A stretch of 64,000 bases of DNA from Vulcanimicrobiota bacterium (GTDB taxonomy: Bacteria > Vulcanimicrobiota > Xenobia > Xenobiales > JADMJV01), in contig JAHBVR010000009.1 of assembly GCA_019637395.1 (NCBI GenBank), forward strand, positions 202,412-266,411, read 5' to 3'. The translations under genes and the position numbers were made by a program. Each line of letters starts with the position of its first letter. Within the stretch, counting starts at the first letter, position 1. A model generated the notes under the pieces. The model was not told the origin of the DNA and made no database searches. It worked only from the letters and a program-made list of their open reading frames with translations. This document shows positions 40,417 through 51,546 of the stretch, piece after piece.

Positions 40417-42129
40417 TTAGAGGAGTTCGAAGGCGGCGAAGGCTTCCAGCGGGTCGACGACTTTGCGCGTAATCTTGAGCATGACGCTGGTGCCTCCGGG
40501 ATGGGTGCACAGGTAGAGCGAGTCGGCCATTTCCAGCAGAATCGAGTATCCCATGCCCAGCGAGGGGGCCGTTGAATAGCCGGCCGTAAGCACGGCGTTG
40601 GGCAGATTGGAAAAACTGATGCCCGGCCCTTTATCTTCGATGAGGATGAAGGCGTCTTCATCGATCACGCGGATTTCCAAACGTCCCGACTCGGCGTGCT
40701 TGACTACGTTGCCGGCCGCCTCGGTGGCGCACAAGGCCATGTCGTGACAGCGCTCCTCAGTGAAACCCTCGGCGCCCAACGTCTTCTCCACAAAATGGCG
40801 CAGGTCAGGCACATCGGCATAGCTGCGAATGGGGCGTTCGCCGGCGGAAACCCCGGCCTGCGACCAGACTTCCTCAAACTCGGCGGGCTCGCACAGGAAC
40901 AGCTTGCCGCGCGTCACCGCCTGCAAAGCGTCCCGGTAGAACTGGCGGCGCGAAGCCTCTTCCTGGAGTTCCTCGGCCACGTGGCGGAAGTTGTCGATGG
41001 CCACGGCCATCGGGATACTCAGCGAAATTAACAGGGAGACCACTTCTCTGGAAAAATGGCCCGGGTCGGTGGAAACGAACCAGAGGCAGCCGGTGGGGCG
41101 GCCCTGCACCTGCAGCGGCACGATGGCCAGACCGAGCACGCCCGACTCCCGCAGGACCTGCAGCGGGCCTTCGTTCTCTTTATTGAGGTGGCGGTAGATC
41201 AACGACTTGCGATCCTGCATGGTTTTACGACACAGATCCCCGATGATCTCGCGCACGTTCTCTTCCAGATCGAGGCCCGGCGAGTTCCCATAGGGCCCTT
41301 CGTCCAACCAGGCGCCGGCGGCAGCCAGATCCATCAATTCGATGCTACGCTGCAGCACCGTCTCCAGGGCCTGGTCGACGCTGGCCGCCTGGCTCAGCAG
41401 CGTGGCCACCGTGTAGAGAACAAAGAGCTCACGTCCGCGATCCGATTCCTGAGTGTTGCGAATGCCGCGCAGAACCAGAGAAGAGCCTAAAACGGAGCCA
41501 TCTTTGGAGAGCCGCAGGTTGGGATCGAGTTCGACCATCTGGCCGTTCACCAAACTGACGGGCACGGCCGCCACCACCCCGGCGCTATGCTGGCGGCGCA
41601 ACATGCGCAACTGAGCCACGTCACTGGGCTTGACGATCTGCTCCAGCGAGAGTCCCACCAGATCATCTACAGCCAGAGACTTCTGCAGGGAGGTATTGGA
41701 CCAGCGGATCAAATCCTGGGCATCCAGCTCGAGAATGCCGTCGCTGACTCGGTTCAACAGCTTGCGATAGCGCTCGTGGACCGAAGCTTCGGCGCCGCGC
41801 GTCTCCCAGCTCTCGCCCAGCTTGCGCAGCAGAGCCAGAGGGGGCTTCTGCGCGCCCACGCGGATACGCCAGTGATAGAGGAACTTGGGTTTATCGTGAG
41901 GGCGGAAGATCCCGCTGAGCACGTAGCCGGCTTCGTCGGCCACACTCAAGGCGGCGTCACGCCGCGGATGGCTTTCGGAAATCAAAATAAGATCCGGTGT
42001 CGCCTGTTGAAATTCGCGACCCAACTGAGTCGGGTTGGGAATCAAGGTGAGAGCCGTTCTCTCCGCGCGTAAAACCCCACCGAACCACTCTCCGGCTTGA
42101 GAGCGGTTTTCCATTAACCAGACATTCAT
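40417..42129 (-). CDS. PAS-GAF regulator with RsbW-like HATPase domain
   Basis: The 570-residue protein has, in order, an N-terminal segment of about 115 residues resembling a receiver-like fold (ATPDLILISESHPRRDA), a PAS domain (VSDGILELDAQDLIRWSN.., about 135-240), a GAF domain (ELFVLYTVATLLSQAASVDQA.., about 250-400) and a C-terminal HATPase of the anti-sigma kinase type: ALCATEAAGNVVKHAES, IEDKGPGIS, GYSTAPSLGMGYSILLEM. It lacks the His-containing dimerisation helix of a histidine kinase, so a serine-kinase/anti-sigma role is more likely. It opens the operon that runs to 35824. The partner sigma or anti-anti-sigma factor is not visible nearby. Confidence 0.75.
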   Translation of the reverse strand: MNVWLMENRSQAGEWFGGVLRAERTALTLIPNPTQLGREFQQATPDLILISESHPRRDAALSVADEAGYVLSGIFRPHDKPKFLYHWRIRVGAQKPPLALLRKLGESWETRGAEASVHERYRKLLNRVSDGILELDAQDLIRWSNTSLQKSLAVDDLVGLSLEQIVKPSDVAQLRMLRRQHSAGVVAAVPVSLVNGQMVELDPNLRLSKDGSVLGSSLVLRGIRNTQESDRGRELFVLYTVATLLSQAASVDQALETVLQRSIELMDLAAAGAWLDEGPYGNSPGLDLEENVREIIGDLCRKTMQDRKSLIYRHLNKENEGPLQVLRESGVLGLAIVPLQVQGRPTGCLWFVSTDPGHFSREVVSLLISLSIPMAVAIDNFRHVAEELQEEASRRQFYRDALQAVTRGKLFLCEPAEFEEVWSQAGVSAGERPIRSYADVPDLRHFVEKTLGAEGFTEERCHDMALCATEAAGNVVKHAESGRLEIRVIDEDAFILIEDKGPGISFSNLPNAVLTAGYSTAPSLGMGYSILLEMADSLYLCTHPGGTSVMLKITRKVVDPLEAFAAFELL

Positions 42130-42202
42130 GAAATAACCAATACACCCACAGGCCTCGACCCCCCTCGGGCCTCAGGGGGCACTTACCCAGTCATGGAAAA
42201 TC

Positions 42203-42769
42203 TCAAGCCCCTAATAAACGGCTGACCTCGAAAACCTGTTCTGGCGCAAAGAGTGGCGCGATGGTCTGGCCGGGGGTCAGCACCAACAGGTCCTTATAAC
42301 CAAATCCATCGGCCAGGGCCAGGGGTTGGCGCCGGACCTCCAGCCGCATCTTTTTCGTGTTCAGGATCCAGTATTCCGGCTGGCCGTACTTCGCATACAA
42401 GGCCCCCTTGGTGCGGCGGTCTTTACTGAGAGTCGAACGCGAAACTTCGATAATCAGGTCAGCTACTTCGGGATGGCGCTCCCCATCCGGCAGGCCGCGC
42501 CGGACCAGAGCCAAATCGGGCTCGGGCTCACTGTAGGCTCCCAGCGTCAGGGGAAGTTGCACCAGAATTCGATGGGTGGACGCGAAGGACTGGAACATGA
42601 GAGCGCTCAGCTCTTCGATGATACGGGCGTGCTGAGGGTTCTGCGGACTCAACGTTACGATCTCCCCTTCGATCAGTTCGACTCTCTCCCCATCGTCAAA
42701 GACGCCCGCCTCGCCCATGCGGGCGTATTCTTTGACGGTGAACTTTCGAGTCCGCAGTTGAATCGACAT
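42203..42769 (-). CDS. Uma2-family nuclease-fold protein (DUF820)
   Basis: The 188-residue protein has the Uma2/DUF820 PD-(D/E)xK core: LIEGEIVTLSPQNPQHARII, EPEPDLALVRRG, ADLIIEVSRSTLSKDRRTK and KYGQPEYWILN. The metal-binding Asp, Glu and Lys are all present. Members are widespread in Cyanobacteria and soil bacteria, often in many copies, and their target is unknown; a role in mobile DNA is likely but unproven. It stands alone between the HATPase regulator and the CPBP gene. Confidence 0.85.
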   Translation of the reverse strand: MSIQLRTRKFTVKEYARMGEAGVFDDGERVELIEGEIVTLSPQNPQHARIIEELSALMFQSFASTHRILVQLPLTLGAYSEPEPDLALVRRGLPDGERHPEVADLIIEVSRSTLSKDRRTKGALYAKYGQPEYWILNTKKMRLEVRRQPLALADGFGYKDLLVLTPGQTIAPLFAPEQVFEVSRLLGA

Positions 42770-42794
42770 CGTGGGGTAACTTCGGCGACCTCGT

Positions 42795-43628
42795 TCAGGC
42801 CCCTAGCAGGTAGACGAAGACGGTCAGGTTCCACAGCGCATGAGTAAGCACGGCCGCCGGCAGCCCGGCTCCCCAGCGGACCCGGGCGAAAACCAATCCC
42901 AACCAGATGAGCTGAGGTAGACCGGCCGGGTCGGCGTGCACGAAGCCGAAGAGGCAGGCCGAGAAACAGAGGCGCCCCGGAGCCGGACCGCTGAGCAGGC
43001 TGCGATACCAGCTCTCCTCGACCAGCGGGGTGAGCAGGCAAATTTGAATCATCCACAAAACCCGTTCGGCCAGGCCGGCATGCAGCAGTAACTGCACAGC
43101 CGGGTTGCTGGAAGGCGGGGGATGGACCAGTCCGGCGTAAGCCACCGCCCCGCCCAGACATAAGCAATAACCGGCCCAGACCCAGCGCAGCCAACCCTTC
43201 GAGAATTTCCAACCCAATTGAGCGCGCCAGGGCCGGAGCCAGGCCAACATCCAGAAACTGTAAAGAAACTGTTGGCCCAGAGGGGATGTCCAGGCCCAAA
43301 AAGACATCCATAAATAAGCCCCCAGATAGACCGCCAGGTAGGCCAGCGCGGCTTTGTCCAGGGGGGCGGCGCGCGGCCGAGGCACGGGCCAGCGCAGCCG
43401 GGCCGCCCAATAGGCGCCGGCTAAAAAGACGAACCCGACCGGGACGAGCCAGGCCGGGTTCATCTGCGAGAGTCGCTCCAACCACTGAGCGGTCGGATCG
43501 AAGCCGCCCTTTTCCAGCAGGCGGTGCTGCCAGCGCAGGTGCAGCATCAATAGCCAGAGAGGCGTCAGAGCCAGCAGCAATACCCGCCGCGCCACCCAGG
43601 GATCGGGGGCATCCCCGATCTCGTCCAC
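42795..43628 (-). CDS. CPBP-family intramembrane metalloprotease
   Basis: The 277-residue protein has about eight hydrophobic helices and the three CPBP/Abi motifs: EESWYR (EExxxR) near residue 190, FGFVH (FxxxH) near 212 and HALWN (HxxxN) near 264. These form the active site of the Rce1-type glutamate/zinc intramembrane protease. The first motif makes the enzyme likely active. The start is GTG, one base after the sdhB stop region (sdhB ends at 43630), so it may be co-transcribed with sdhCAB. Substrate unknown. Confidence 0.85.
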   Translation of the reverse strand: MDEIGDAPDPWVARRVLLLALTPLWLLMLHLRWQHRLLEKGGFDPTAQWLERLSQMNPAWLVPVGFVFLAGAYWAARLRWPVPRPRAAPLDKAALAYLAVYLGAYLWMSFWAWTSPLGQQFLYSFWMLAWLRPWRAQLGWKFSKGWLRWVWAGYCLCLGGAVAYAGLVHPPPSSNPAVQLLLHAGLAERVLWMIQICLLTPLVEESWYRSLLSGPAPGRLCFSACLFGFVHADPAGLPQLIWLGLVFARVRWGAGLPAAVLTHALWNLTVFVYLLGA

Positions 43629-43629
43629 C

Positions 43630-44412
43630 TCAGGGAGCCAGGGTAGCCATCAGGTAATCGCGGCGCATCTGGGCGATGTGATTGATACCGATCTCTTTGG
43701 GGCAAACGGCTTCGCACTCACCGTGGTTGGAGCAGTCACCGAAGCCGAGCCGATCCATCTCTTCCACCATGGCCACCACGCGCTTTTTGCGCTCCGGCTG
43801 GCCCTGAGGGAGCATGGCCAGTTGGGTGATCTTGGCCGCCGTAAAGAGCGAGGCGGAGGCGTTGGGACAGGCGGCCACACAGGCACCGCAGCCGATGCAG
43901 GCGGCCGCGTCCATAGCTTTATCGGCCGCTTCCTTACCCACCGGGATACAGTTGGCGTCCGGAGCAGCGCCGGTATTCACCGAGACGTAGCCGCCAGCAG
44001 CGATAATCTGGTCAAAGGAGCTGCGGTCGACCACCAGATCTTTGATGACAGGGAAAGCTCTGGCGCGGAAAGGTTCGATCGTGATGGTTGAGCCGGCGGG
44101 GAAGTCGCGCATGCGCACGGAGCAGGTGGTGCAACCGGCGTGCGGCCCGTGGGCGACCCCGTCGATGACCAGACTGCACATGCCGCAGATGCCTTCGCGG
44201 CAGTCGCTGTCAAAGGCAATGGCCTCCTTGCCCTCCTTGACCAGTTGTTCGTTGAGCACGTCCAGCATTTCCAGGAACGACATATTGGGGATAATCCCGT
44301 TGACGGTATAGGTCTGCAGACCGCCGGCTTTATCTTTGCCCGCCTGGCGCCAGACGCGAAGGGTATAGCGCGATCCTTGGGGTTTCTTGGCGATGGGTTC
44401 TTCCTTGGACAC
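43630..44412 (-). CDS. sdhB: Succinate dehydrogenase/fumarate reductase iron-sulfur subunit
   Basis: The 260-residue protein has the 2Fe-2S ferredoxin motif [15 protein letters not shown], then CTTCSV, and the C-terminal clusters [15 protein letters not shown] and [20 protein letters not shown]. The last group is of the long-loop type seen in B-type succinate dehydrogenases and quinol:fumarate reductases. It passes electrons from SdhA to the haem/quinone subunit. The start is GTG. It is the third gene of sdhCAB. Confidence 0.93.
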   Translation of the reverse strand: MSKEEPIAKKPQGSRYTLRVWRQAGKDKAGGLQTYTVNGIIPNMSFLEMLDVLNEQLVKEGKEAIAFDSDCREGICGMCSLVIDGVAHGPHAGCTTCSVRMRDFPAGSTITIEPFRARAFPVIKDLVVDRSSFDQIIAAGGYVSVNTGAAPDANCIPVGKEAADKAMDAAACIGCGACVAACPNASASLFTAAKITQLAMLPQGQPERKKRVVAMVEEMDRLGFGDCSNHGECEAVCPKEIGINHIAQMRRDYLMATLAP

Positions 44413-44421
44413 GGAGGCCTC

Positions 44422-46373
<1,952 letters not shown>

Positions 46374-46377
<4 letters not shown>

Positions 46378-47105
46378 AGGTGCAGTCCTCCCGCCGGCGT
46401 GGCGAAACTTTCATTCATAGCAAAGATGGTGACCGGCAGAAACAGAAAGCCGATGGAGAGCAGCACGGCCAGCACCCAGGCCAACTGGACGGCCAGCGGC
46501 GTGGTCTTCTTGTTGAGCAGGCCCAACGACTGGAAGGCGCTCCACACGCCGTGCTTGAGATGCATTCCGAAGAGCAGCATGACGACGGTGTAGATGCCCA
46601 CATACCAGGCCTGGCTGAAGCGCTCCACCACCACCCCGTAGAGGTCCACGTGTTGCTCGCCGTTGAGCGTATAGTGCTCGACGTGACCAAATAGATAGGC
46701 GAATTTGAACGTGATCAGATGGAAAATCAGGAAGCCCAGGATGGCCAGGCCGGTCCAGATCATTCCCTGGGAAGCGGCGCCCTTCCGGCTGCGCCCGCCG
46801 GCATTACCGGTCACTTCATAGCCGATAGGGCGGGCGGCCGATTTGTCCACCAGGGCCACGCTGATACCGTTCCAGATATGGATTCCGATAGCCATCAACA
46901 GGAAAGCTTCGGCTACGTAGATGCCGGCCCCATGGCCTAGCGTTTCCAGAAACAAAGCGTAGCCGTTGAAAGCCTCCCGGCCCGCCAACAGCAGCAAATT
47001 GCCAATCAAATGTCCGATGGCGAACCCAACCCAGATCAACCCGGTGAAGCCCATCAGATACTTCTTACCGAGCGAGGAGCGAAGCGCTCCTGTAAATGTC
47101 GTCAT
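46374..47105 (-). CDS. sdhC: Succinate dehydrogenase cytochrome b subunit, b558 type
   Basis: The 243-residue protein has five transmembrane helices. Four His are in helices: [31 protein letters not shown] and MHLKHGVWS, the dihaem arrangement of the single-subunit b558 class found in Bacillus, Bacteroidetes and related groups. It anchors SdhAB and handles menaquinone. It opens sdhCAB, transcribed away from the DUF1800 gene across a 159-base gap that must hold both promoters. Confidence 0.92.
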
Positions 47106-47264
47106 AACCTACTCCCAAACTACAGTGGACAAAAAGCTTCCAGTGGCGGTTCCCAGCCTCCTGGCGGGCTCACCCCCGATAGAAAAAATTTCCAAGCACG
47201 AGCCTTTTGCCTTCTTCCGTCTCCGGGGAATGAACAAACCTCTGTTCCCCGAACCTGAAATAAA

Positions 47265-48797
47265 ATGCGTATCTGGTTGCTACTTTGGATTCTCACCAGT
47301 TGCTCGTGGGGGCGGCCGCTCAGCTTCCCCTACCGGGAGGCCGGCCTGACATCCGAGGAAGCAGCCGCCCATCTCCTCAACCGTCTCAGCTACGGGCCAC
47401 GGCCCGGCCAGCTCCAACAAGTCGTTCAAACCGGCCTGGAAAACTGGTTTGAAAATCAGCTCAAGGCGCCTCCCGAGGAGTTTCCTTTGCTCTCCAGCGA
47501 CCCCCGGCCACTGGCTCAGGCCAAGCTGCGGCGAGCTCTGGACTCACCCTGGCAGGTGCGCGAGGTCATGACCGATTTTTGGTTCAACCATTTCAACGTC
47601 TCCACCACCGACGACGATTGCCGCAAATACGTGGCTGCTTACGAGCGTGAAGCCATCGCGGCGAACGCCCTCGCCCCTTTCCTCGATATTCTGAAAGCCA
47701 CCGCCCACCACCCGGCGATGCTTTTCTATCTGGATAATGCTTACTCAAGTTGGGAAGACGACTATGCCGCACCGGACAATAGCTACGACCCACTTCACTA
47801 TGGAAACCGCAAACCCGCCAACTATCGACCCAAGACCAATCCCAACAAACTCGGCCTGAACGAAAACTATGCTCGGGAACTGCTGGAACTGCACACCCTG
47901 GGGGTGGATGGCGGCTACCGCCAGCAAGACGTCACCGAATTAGCGCGTATCCTGACCGGCTGGGGGGTGGAAAAAGACGCCTTTTTCTTTCGCGCCGAAC
48001 GACACGATCCCAACCCCAAGAAGCTGCTCTTTCAGATCATCCAGCCGGCCGGCCGGAACGAGGGAGAGAAAGCTTTGGAAACGTTAGCCCTGCACGCCTC
48101 TACGGCGCGTTTCCTGAGCCGCAAGCTGGCCGTGCGCTTCGTCAGCGACCAACCTCCGGCGCAGCTTTTGACACGCCTCCAACGAAAATTCCTGAGCAGC
48201 CGCGGAGACACCCGGCAATTGCTGGAGACTCTGCTCGAATCGCCCGAGTTCTGGAATCGCGAGACCCTCGGCGCCAAAGTCAAAAGCCCGTTTGAACTGG
48301 AAGCCAGCTCTTTGCGCATCCTGGGAGCGGAACTGGCTGCCGACCACGAGGTTTCAGATCTGCTGGCCGGGATGGGCCAGGAAGTCTATGCCTGCCGGCC
48401 GCCTACCGGCTGGCCGGACAAGGCCGAGACCTGGCTGACACCCGGCACCCTGGTGCAACGTTTGAGCTTCGCTCACCGGCTGGCGGGCGGCAACTTTCGC
48501 GGCGTCAAGTTGGATCCGGGCAAAATCCACCCGAGTCAGCCGCTCAAAACGGCTCCGGCGGCCCTGCAGGCCTATGCCGAGAAGCTGCTGCCCGGCCGAG
48601 CCGTCGGCCCCACCGTCAACCTCTTGAAGGACGCTGCCTCCGACCCGAACTACCGGCAGGTCGTAATAGATACCTCGCGGCGCGGCCAGAAAAGCATCCC
48701 CCGGCCGAATCCCAAGGCCAATTTCGAATTCACCCGAGCGGCCGAGGTCAACATCGTAGGTTTGTTGCTCGGCTGTCCGGAATTCCAGAGACGCTGA
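47265..48797 (+). CDS. DUF1800 family protein
   Basis: The 510-residue protein has a short signal (MRIWLLLWILTSCSWGRPL; the Cys lies in SCS rather than a lipobox). It then shows the DUF1800 pattern: HLLNRLSYGPRPGQL, MTDFWFNHFNVS, HPAMLFYLDNAYS, LNENYARELLELHTLGVDGGY and VTELARILTGWG. The family is common in Planctomycetes, Acidobacteria and others, usually next to DUF1501, and of unknown function. Here DUF1501 is not adjacent; an alpha/beta hydrolase overlaps by one base (TGATG), so the two are translated together. Confidence 0.85.
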   Translation: MRIWLLLWILTSCSWGRPLSFPYREAGLTSEEAAAHLLNRLSYGPRPGQLQQVVQTGLENWFENQLKAPPEEFPLLSSDPRPLAQAKLRRALDSPWQVREVMTDFWFNHFNVSTTDDDCRKYVAAYEREAIAANALAPFLDILKATAHHPAMLFYLDNAYSSWEDDYAAPDNSYDPLHYGNRKPANYRPKTNPNKLGLNENYARELLELHTLGVDGGYRQQDVTELARILTGWGVEKDAFFFRAERHDPNPKKLLFQIIQPAGRNEGEKALETLALHASTARFLSRKLAVRFVSDQPPAQLLTRLQRKFLSSRGDTRQLLETLLESPEFWNRETLGAKVKSPFELEASSLRILGAELAADHEVSDLLAGMGQEVYACRPPTGWPDKAETWLTPGTLVQRLSFAHRLAGGNFRGVKLDPGKIHPSQPLKTAPAALQAYAEKLLPGRAVGPTVNLLKDAASDPNYRQVVIDTSRRGQKSIPRPNPKANFEFTRAAEVNIVGLLLGCPEFQRR

Positions 48798-49525
48798 TGA
48801 ACGTTTGCCATAGTCGCTTCCCCCTTCCTCACGACCCCGCCCGCCATTTGCACGCTATCTCCACCGGCCAACCGGCTGGACCGGTCCTGCTCTGCCTGCA
48901 CGGAGCCACCGGCAACTGGAGCAATTACCGGCCTCTCATCAAACACTTCGCCAATCATTATCGGGTCGAGGCGGTGGACATGCGCGGACATGGCCGTTCC
49001 CCCTGGGCCGCCGGCACGTTGGAGGACTTTTATCAAGACCTGGAGAGCTACGTGGCCACCCTGCCCAAGCCCATTCTGATGTTCGCTCACTCTTTCGGCG
49101 GCTACTTTGGCGTGCGCCTGGCCGCCACCCATCCGGATTGGTTCACCCACCTGGTGCTCTTCAACACCGCCAGAAAGTTGCCGCGCGGGCTGCCTTTTCA
49201 CTTCCTGCGCTTCTTCTGCCGCTGGGCCGACTGGATCGCCCGGCCCGAAGGAGTGATCGCCAGCGGCTCAGAGGTGACCCGCTACCTGGTCGACCATGTG
49301 CTGGCCGATTGGGACTGGGAACCGTATTATGATTCGATCCGCTGCCCGGTGCTGGGCATCGCCGGCCGCTTCGACCCGCTCATTCCCCACAGTCTGGCGC
49401 GTTCCAGCCTGAGCCGCCTGCCGCGCCATCAGTTCCGCTCGTTACCTCTGGGCATGCATGTGGCCATGTGGGAACGCCCGGCTCTGCTACACCGCTGGAT
49501 CACCCATTTTGTGGAAGAACACTGA
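48797..49525 (+). CDS. Alpha/beta hydrolase
   Basis: The 242-residue protein has the oxyanion segment LLCLHGATGNW, the strand YRVEAVDMRGHGRS, the nucleophile elbow FAHSFGGYFG (Ser near 95), an acid in GRFDPLIP and the His in LGMHVAMW. All three catalytic residues are present. No lid domain beyond about 60 residues of helices. Substrate unknown. It is coupled to the DUF1800 gene by a TGATG overlap, which suggests both act on one process. Confidence 0.85.
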   Translation: MNVCHSRFPLPHDPARHLHAISTGQPAGPVLLCLHGATGNWSNYRPLIKHFANHYRVEAVDMRGHGRSPWAAGTLEDFYQDLESYVATLPKPILMFAHSFGGYFGVRLAATHPDWFTHLVLFNTARKLPRGLPFHFLRFFCRWADWIARPEGVIASGSEVTRYLVDHVLADWDWEPYYDSIRCPVLGIAGRFDPLIPHSLARSSLSRLPRHQFRSLPLGMHVAMWERPALLHRWITHFVEEH

Positions 49526-50252
49526 GACCGAGGCGTTTTGGAGTTAAATACCCAAAAAGGAACGATATTTCCAGGATCCGGGGACCCGGTTCTTTCTATT
49601 TCAGTCCTCGAGGTACCGGTAACCCCGGCCCGAACGCCGGTTGGAGCGTTTAGGGAGGCGGCGCCCAGTCCATCATCAGTTTGGCCAATGGTGGCTTGAC
49701 GCTTTTTTGGCAACCGTTGCCAAGTTTTCGACAAGTCCGGCCCGGCCGCCGGCGGCCAGGATGGAAACACCCCTTGTCGCTCTCATCGGCCTCTGTTGCG
49801 TGTCCTAAGCGAGGCAAGAGAATTCTTGAGTTGAGTACAAGGTCGCCTGGGCGCACGTTCGTATCCAAAGGAACGTTCGCTGGCCCTCATTAACTTGCAT
49901 AGGAGTATGACGGGTTCTTATCCGCGCCGTGACAACGGTGGAGGGGTCCAGGCCATCATATCCATAGTCTATTTGGATTCTAATTGAGCCATTGGGCGTC
50001 GAGTATGCGTCTGCGCTTGCGTAGATGCGATCAAGGCCTTCGAGGCCGGCTGGACGGCGGGCGCAGGGGTTAGGAGCGAGACCTCAGGCCGGTGACCGCA
50101 TCCAAAACGGTCATCTTTGCGGCATGTGGCTGCTGGTTTGCTGCTCCGCTTGGTCGACAAGCTGGGCCGGATGCAAACCACAGTGACAACGGCCGGGGCA
50201 CATGCCGACTGTTCAGAAAGGGATCCTTTCTCACAATAAGGCCTGCTCCAAC
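49526..50252. other. Gene-poor stretch next to a decayed recombinase
   Basis: About 730 bases have no credible gene; the open frames present lack family features and ribosome sites. A 17-base palindrome TTGGCAAC-C-GTTGCCAA lies at 49707-49723. Together with the truncated recombinase to its right, the stretch looks like the residue of a mobile or accessory insertion. Confidence 0.5.
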
Positions 50253-51073
50253 CTACTCTTTGCGGAGCACAAATTCCAAAAGTGCCCCCTCTTTGAGCAG
50301 ATAGTTCAAGCTTTGCTGGATGCTGTCGGGCGTAGCTTCATCAACTAAAAAGTCTCATGACTTTGGTCCTGAAGGTTCTGCCGTAGTCGAGAGGTACCCG
50401 GGCAAGGCACGCAGAATGCCTCAGGGACCTCTCGAAACGAAAAGCCCTGGCAATGCTGGAAAATCAGGAACTGGTTCAGAGCTTTCAGATACTGGCCGGC
50501 GTAGCGAATCTTCTGATGCAGCTTTTCGGCAAACTGCAGATACAGTTGGCGCGCTTCGAGCGGCCACGAGTCCGGCAGTCCTTCAATCGGGATCTTTTCA
50601 CGGGGATGGCACTCTCTCAGCGTCTTTTTGAGGTCGGCCACCTCGACCTTGGTGTAAATGGCGGTGGTGCTCAGTTGAGAGTGCCCCAAGAGGGTCTGGA
50701 TGCAGCGCAGGTCGGCCCCGCCGCGCAAAAGATGGGTGGCGCAAGTATAGCGAAATTGGTGAAACCCCGTCACCTGGCTGATTTCCGCACGGCGGGCGTG
50801 GCGGCGAATGGCCTGCAACAGTTCTTCCTCGCTGACCGGCCCGCCGTGGTGCTGGGAAACAAAGACATGGTGATGAGAACCCTCGACCAAGTGGGGTCTG
50901 CCTTCGCTCAGATATCGTTCTAGAGCGACTTTGGCGCTGGTTCCTAAGGGCACAACTCGTTCTTTTTGGCCCTTGCCCAGGATGTGCACCATCTCTTCGG
51001 CCAGGCGCAACGCGGAAATCTCCAGGTTGAGCAGCTCAAAGCGTCGGATGCCCGTCGCATAGAGCACTTCCAC
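50253..51073 (-). pseudogene. Tyrosine recombinase, 5'-truncated and frameshifted
   Basis: The frame starts abruptly at VEVLYATGIRRFELLNLE, where normal recombinases have an N-terminal SAM-like domain and RDRA.LEVLYATG. The catalytic residues are present: Arg (GIRRFEL), Lys (GKGQKERVVP), HQFR, GHS and Tyr (TAIYTKV). The upstream side is unrelated sequence. A C-terminal extension (LYLQFAEKLHQKIRYAGQYL.., resembling another core-binding helix set) ends at 50345; a run of five T allows continuation in another frame as DEATPDSIQQSLNYLLKEG ending at 50253. Truncation plus possible frameshift make it non-functional. Confidence 0.7.
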
Positions 51074-51102
51074 CGCGGTTGATGTAGCCCATTCAGACCA
51101 GC

Positions 51103-51393
51103 TCAGAGGAATCTCTTAAGCTGTTGCGTGGGTGTAGATCCTGTCTGAAAAAATGCCTTTACGAGTTCTTGGCTCGAACTTAGGCTGAAAATAACGGTAC
51201 CCCCATAAACAATCGCCTCCACTGAGGGTAGATCGGAAAACCGGGCTTGAACCCAGTCACCCTTCTCGCTTTTTTCAATATGTACCGTAAAATCTCGGTC
51301 GGGCCACTTGGAATCATCGAGCCGGAGCCGTCCGTTGCGCATTTGCTCAGGAAGCACTATATCAGTGCTAGGCAAAGTATCCAGCCTTCTCAT
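51103..51393 (-). CDS. Small protein of unknown function
   Basis: The 96-residue protein has no recognised family. It is a mix of charged and beta-prone stretches (DFTVHIEKSEKGDWVQARF, AIVYGGTVIFSLSSSQE). It lies against the broken end of the recombinase. The ribosome site is poor. It may be a real small gene carried in the accessory stretch or a fragment. Confidence 0.4.
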   Translation of the reverse strand: MRRLDTLPSTDIVLPEQMRNGRLRLDDSKWPDRDFTVHIEKSEKGDWVQARFSDLPSVEAIVYGGTVIFSLSSSQELVKAFFQTGSTPTQQLKRFL

Positions 51394-51546
51394 GATCTCT
51401 ATGCAAACTAAGTCAAACCGTGAATCACGTTCAACTTTAGGAAGCGCCTAAACCGCCGGGAGTTGACCTCATCTTCTTCCGAGAGTCTGCCAACGTCCAC
51501 CGGCCAGCAGGCTGTCGTGAAGACGGAGTCAAAGCACCTCGCTGAG

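Noticed and set aside
49707..49723. 17-base palindrome TTGGCAAC-C-GTTGCCAA considered as a recombinase attachment site
   Set aside because: It does not have the two arms plus 6-8 base spacer of a Xer-type core, and no second copy was seen flanking the island.
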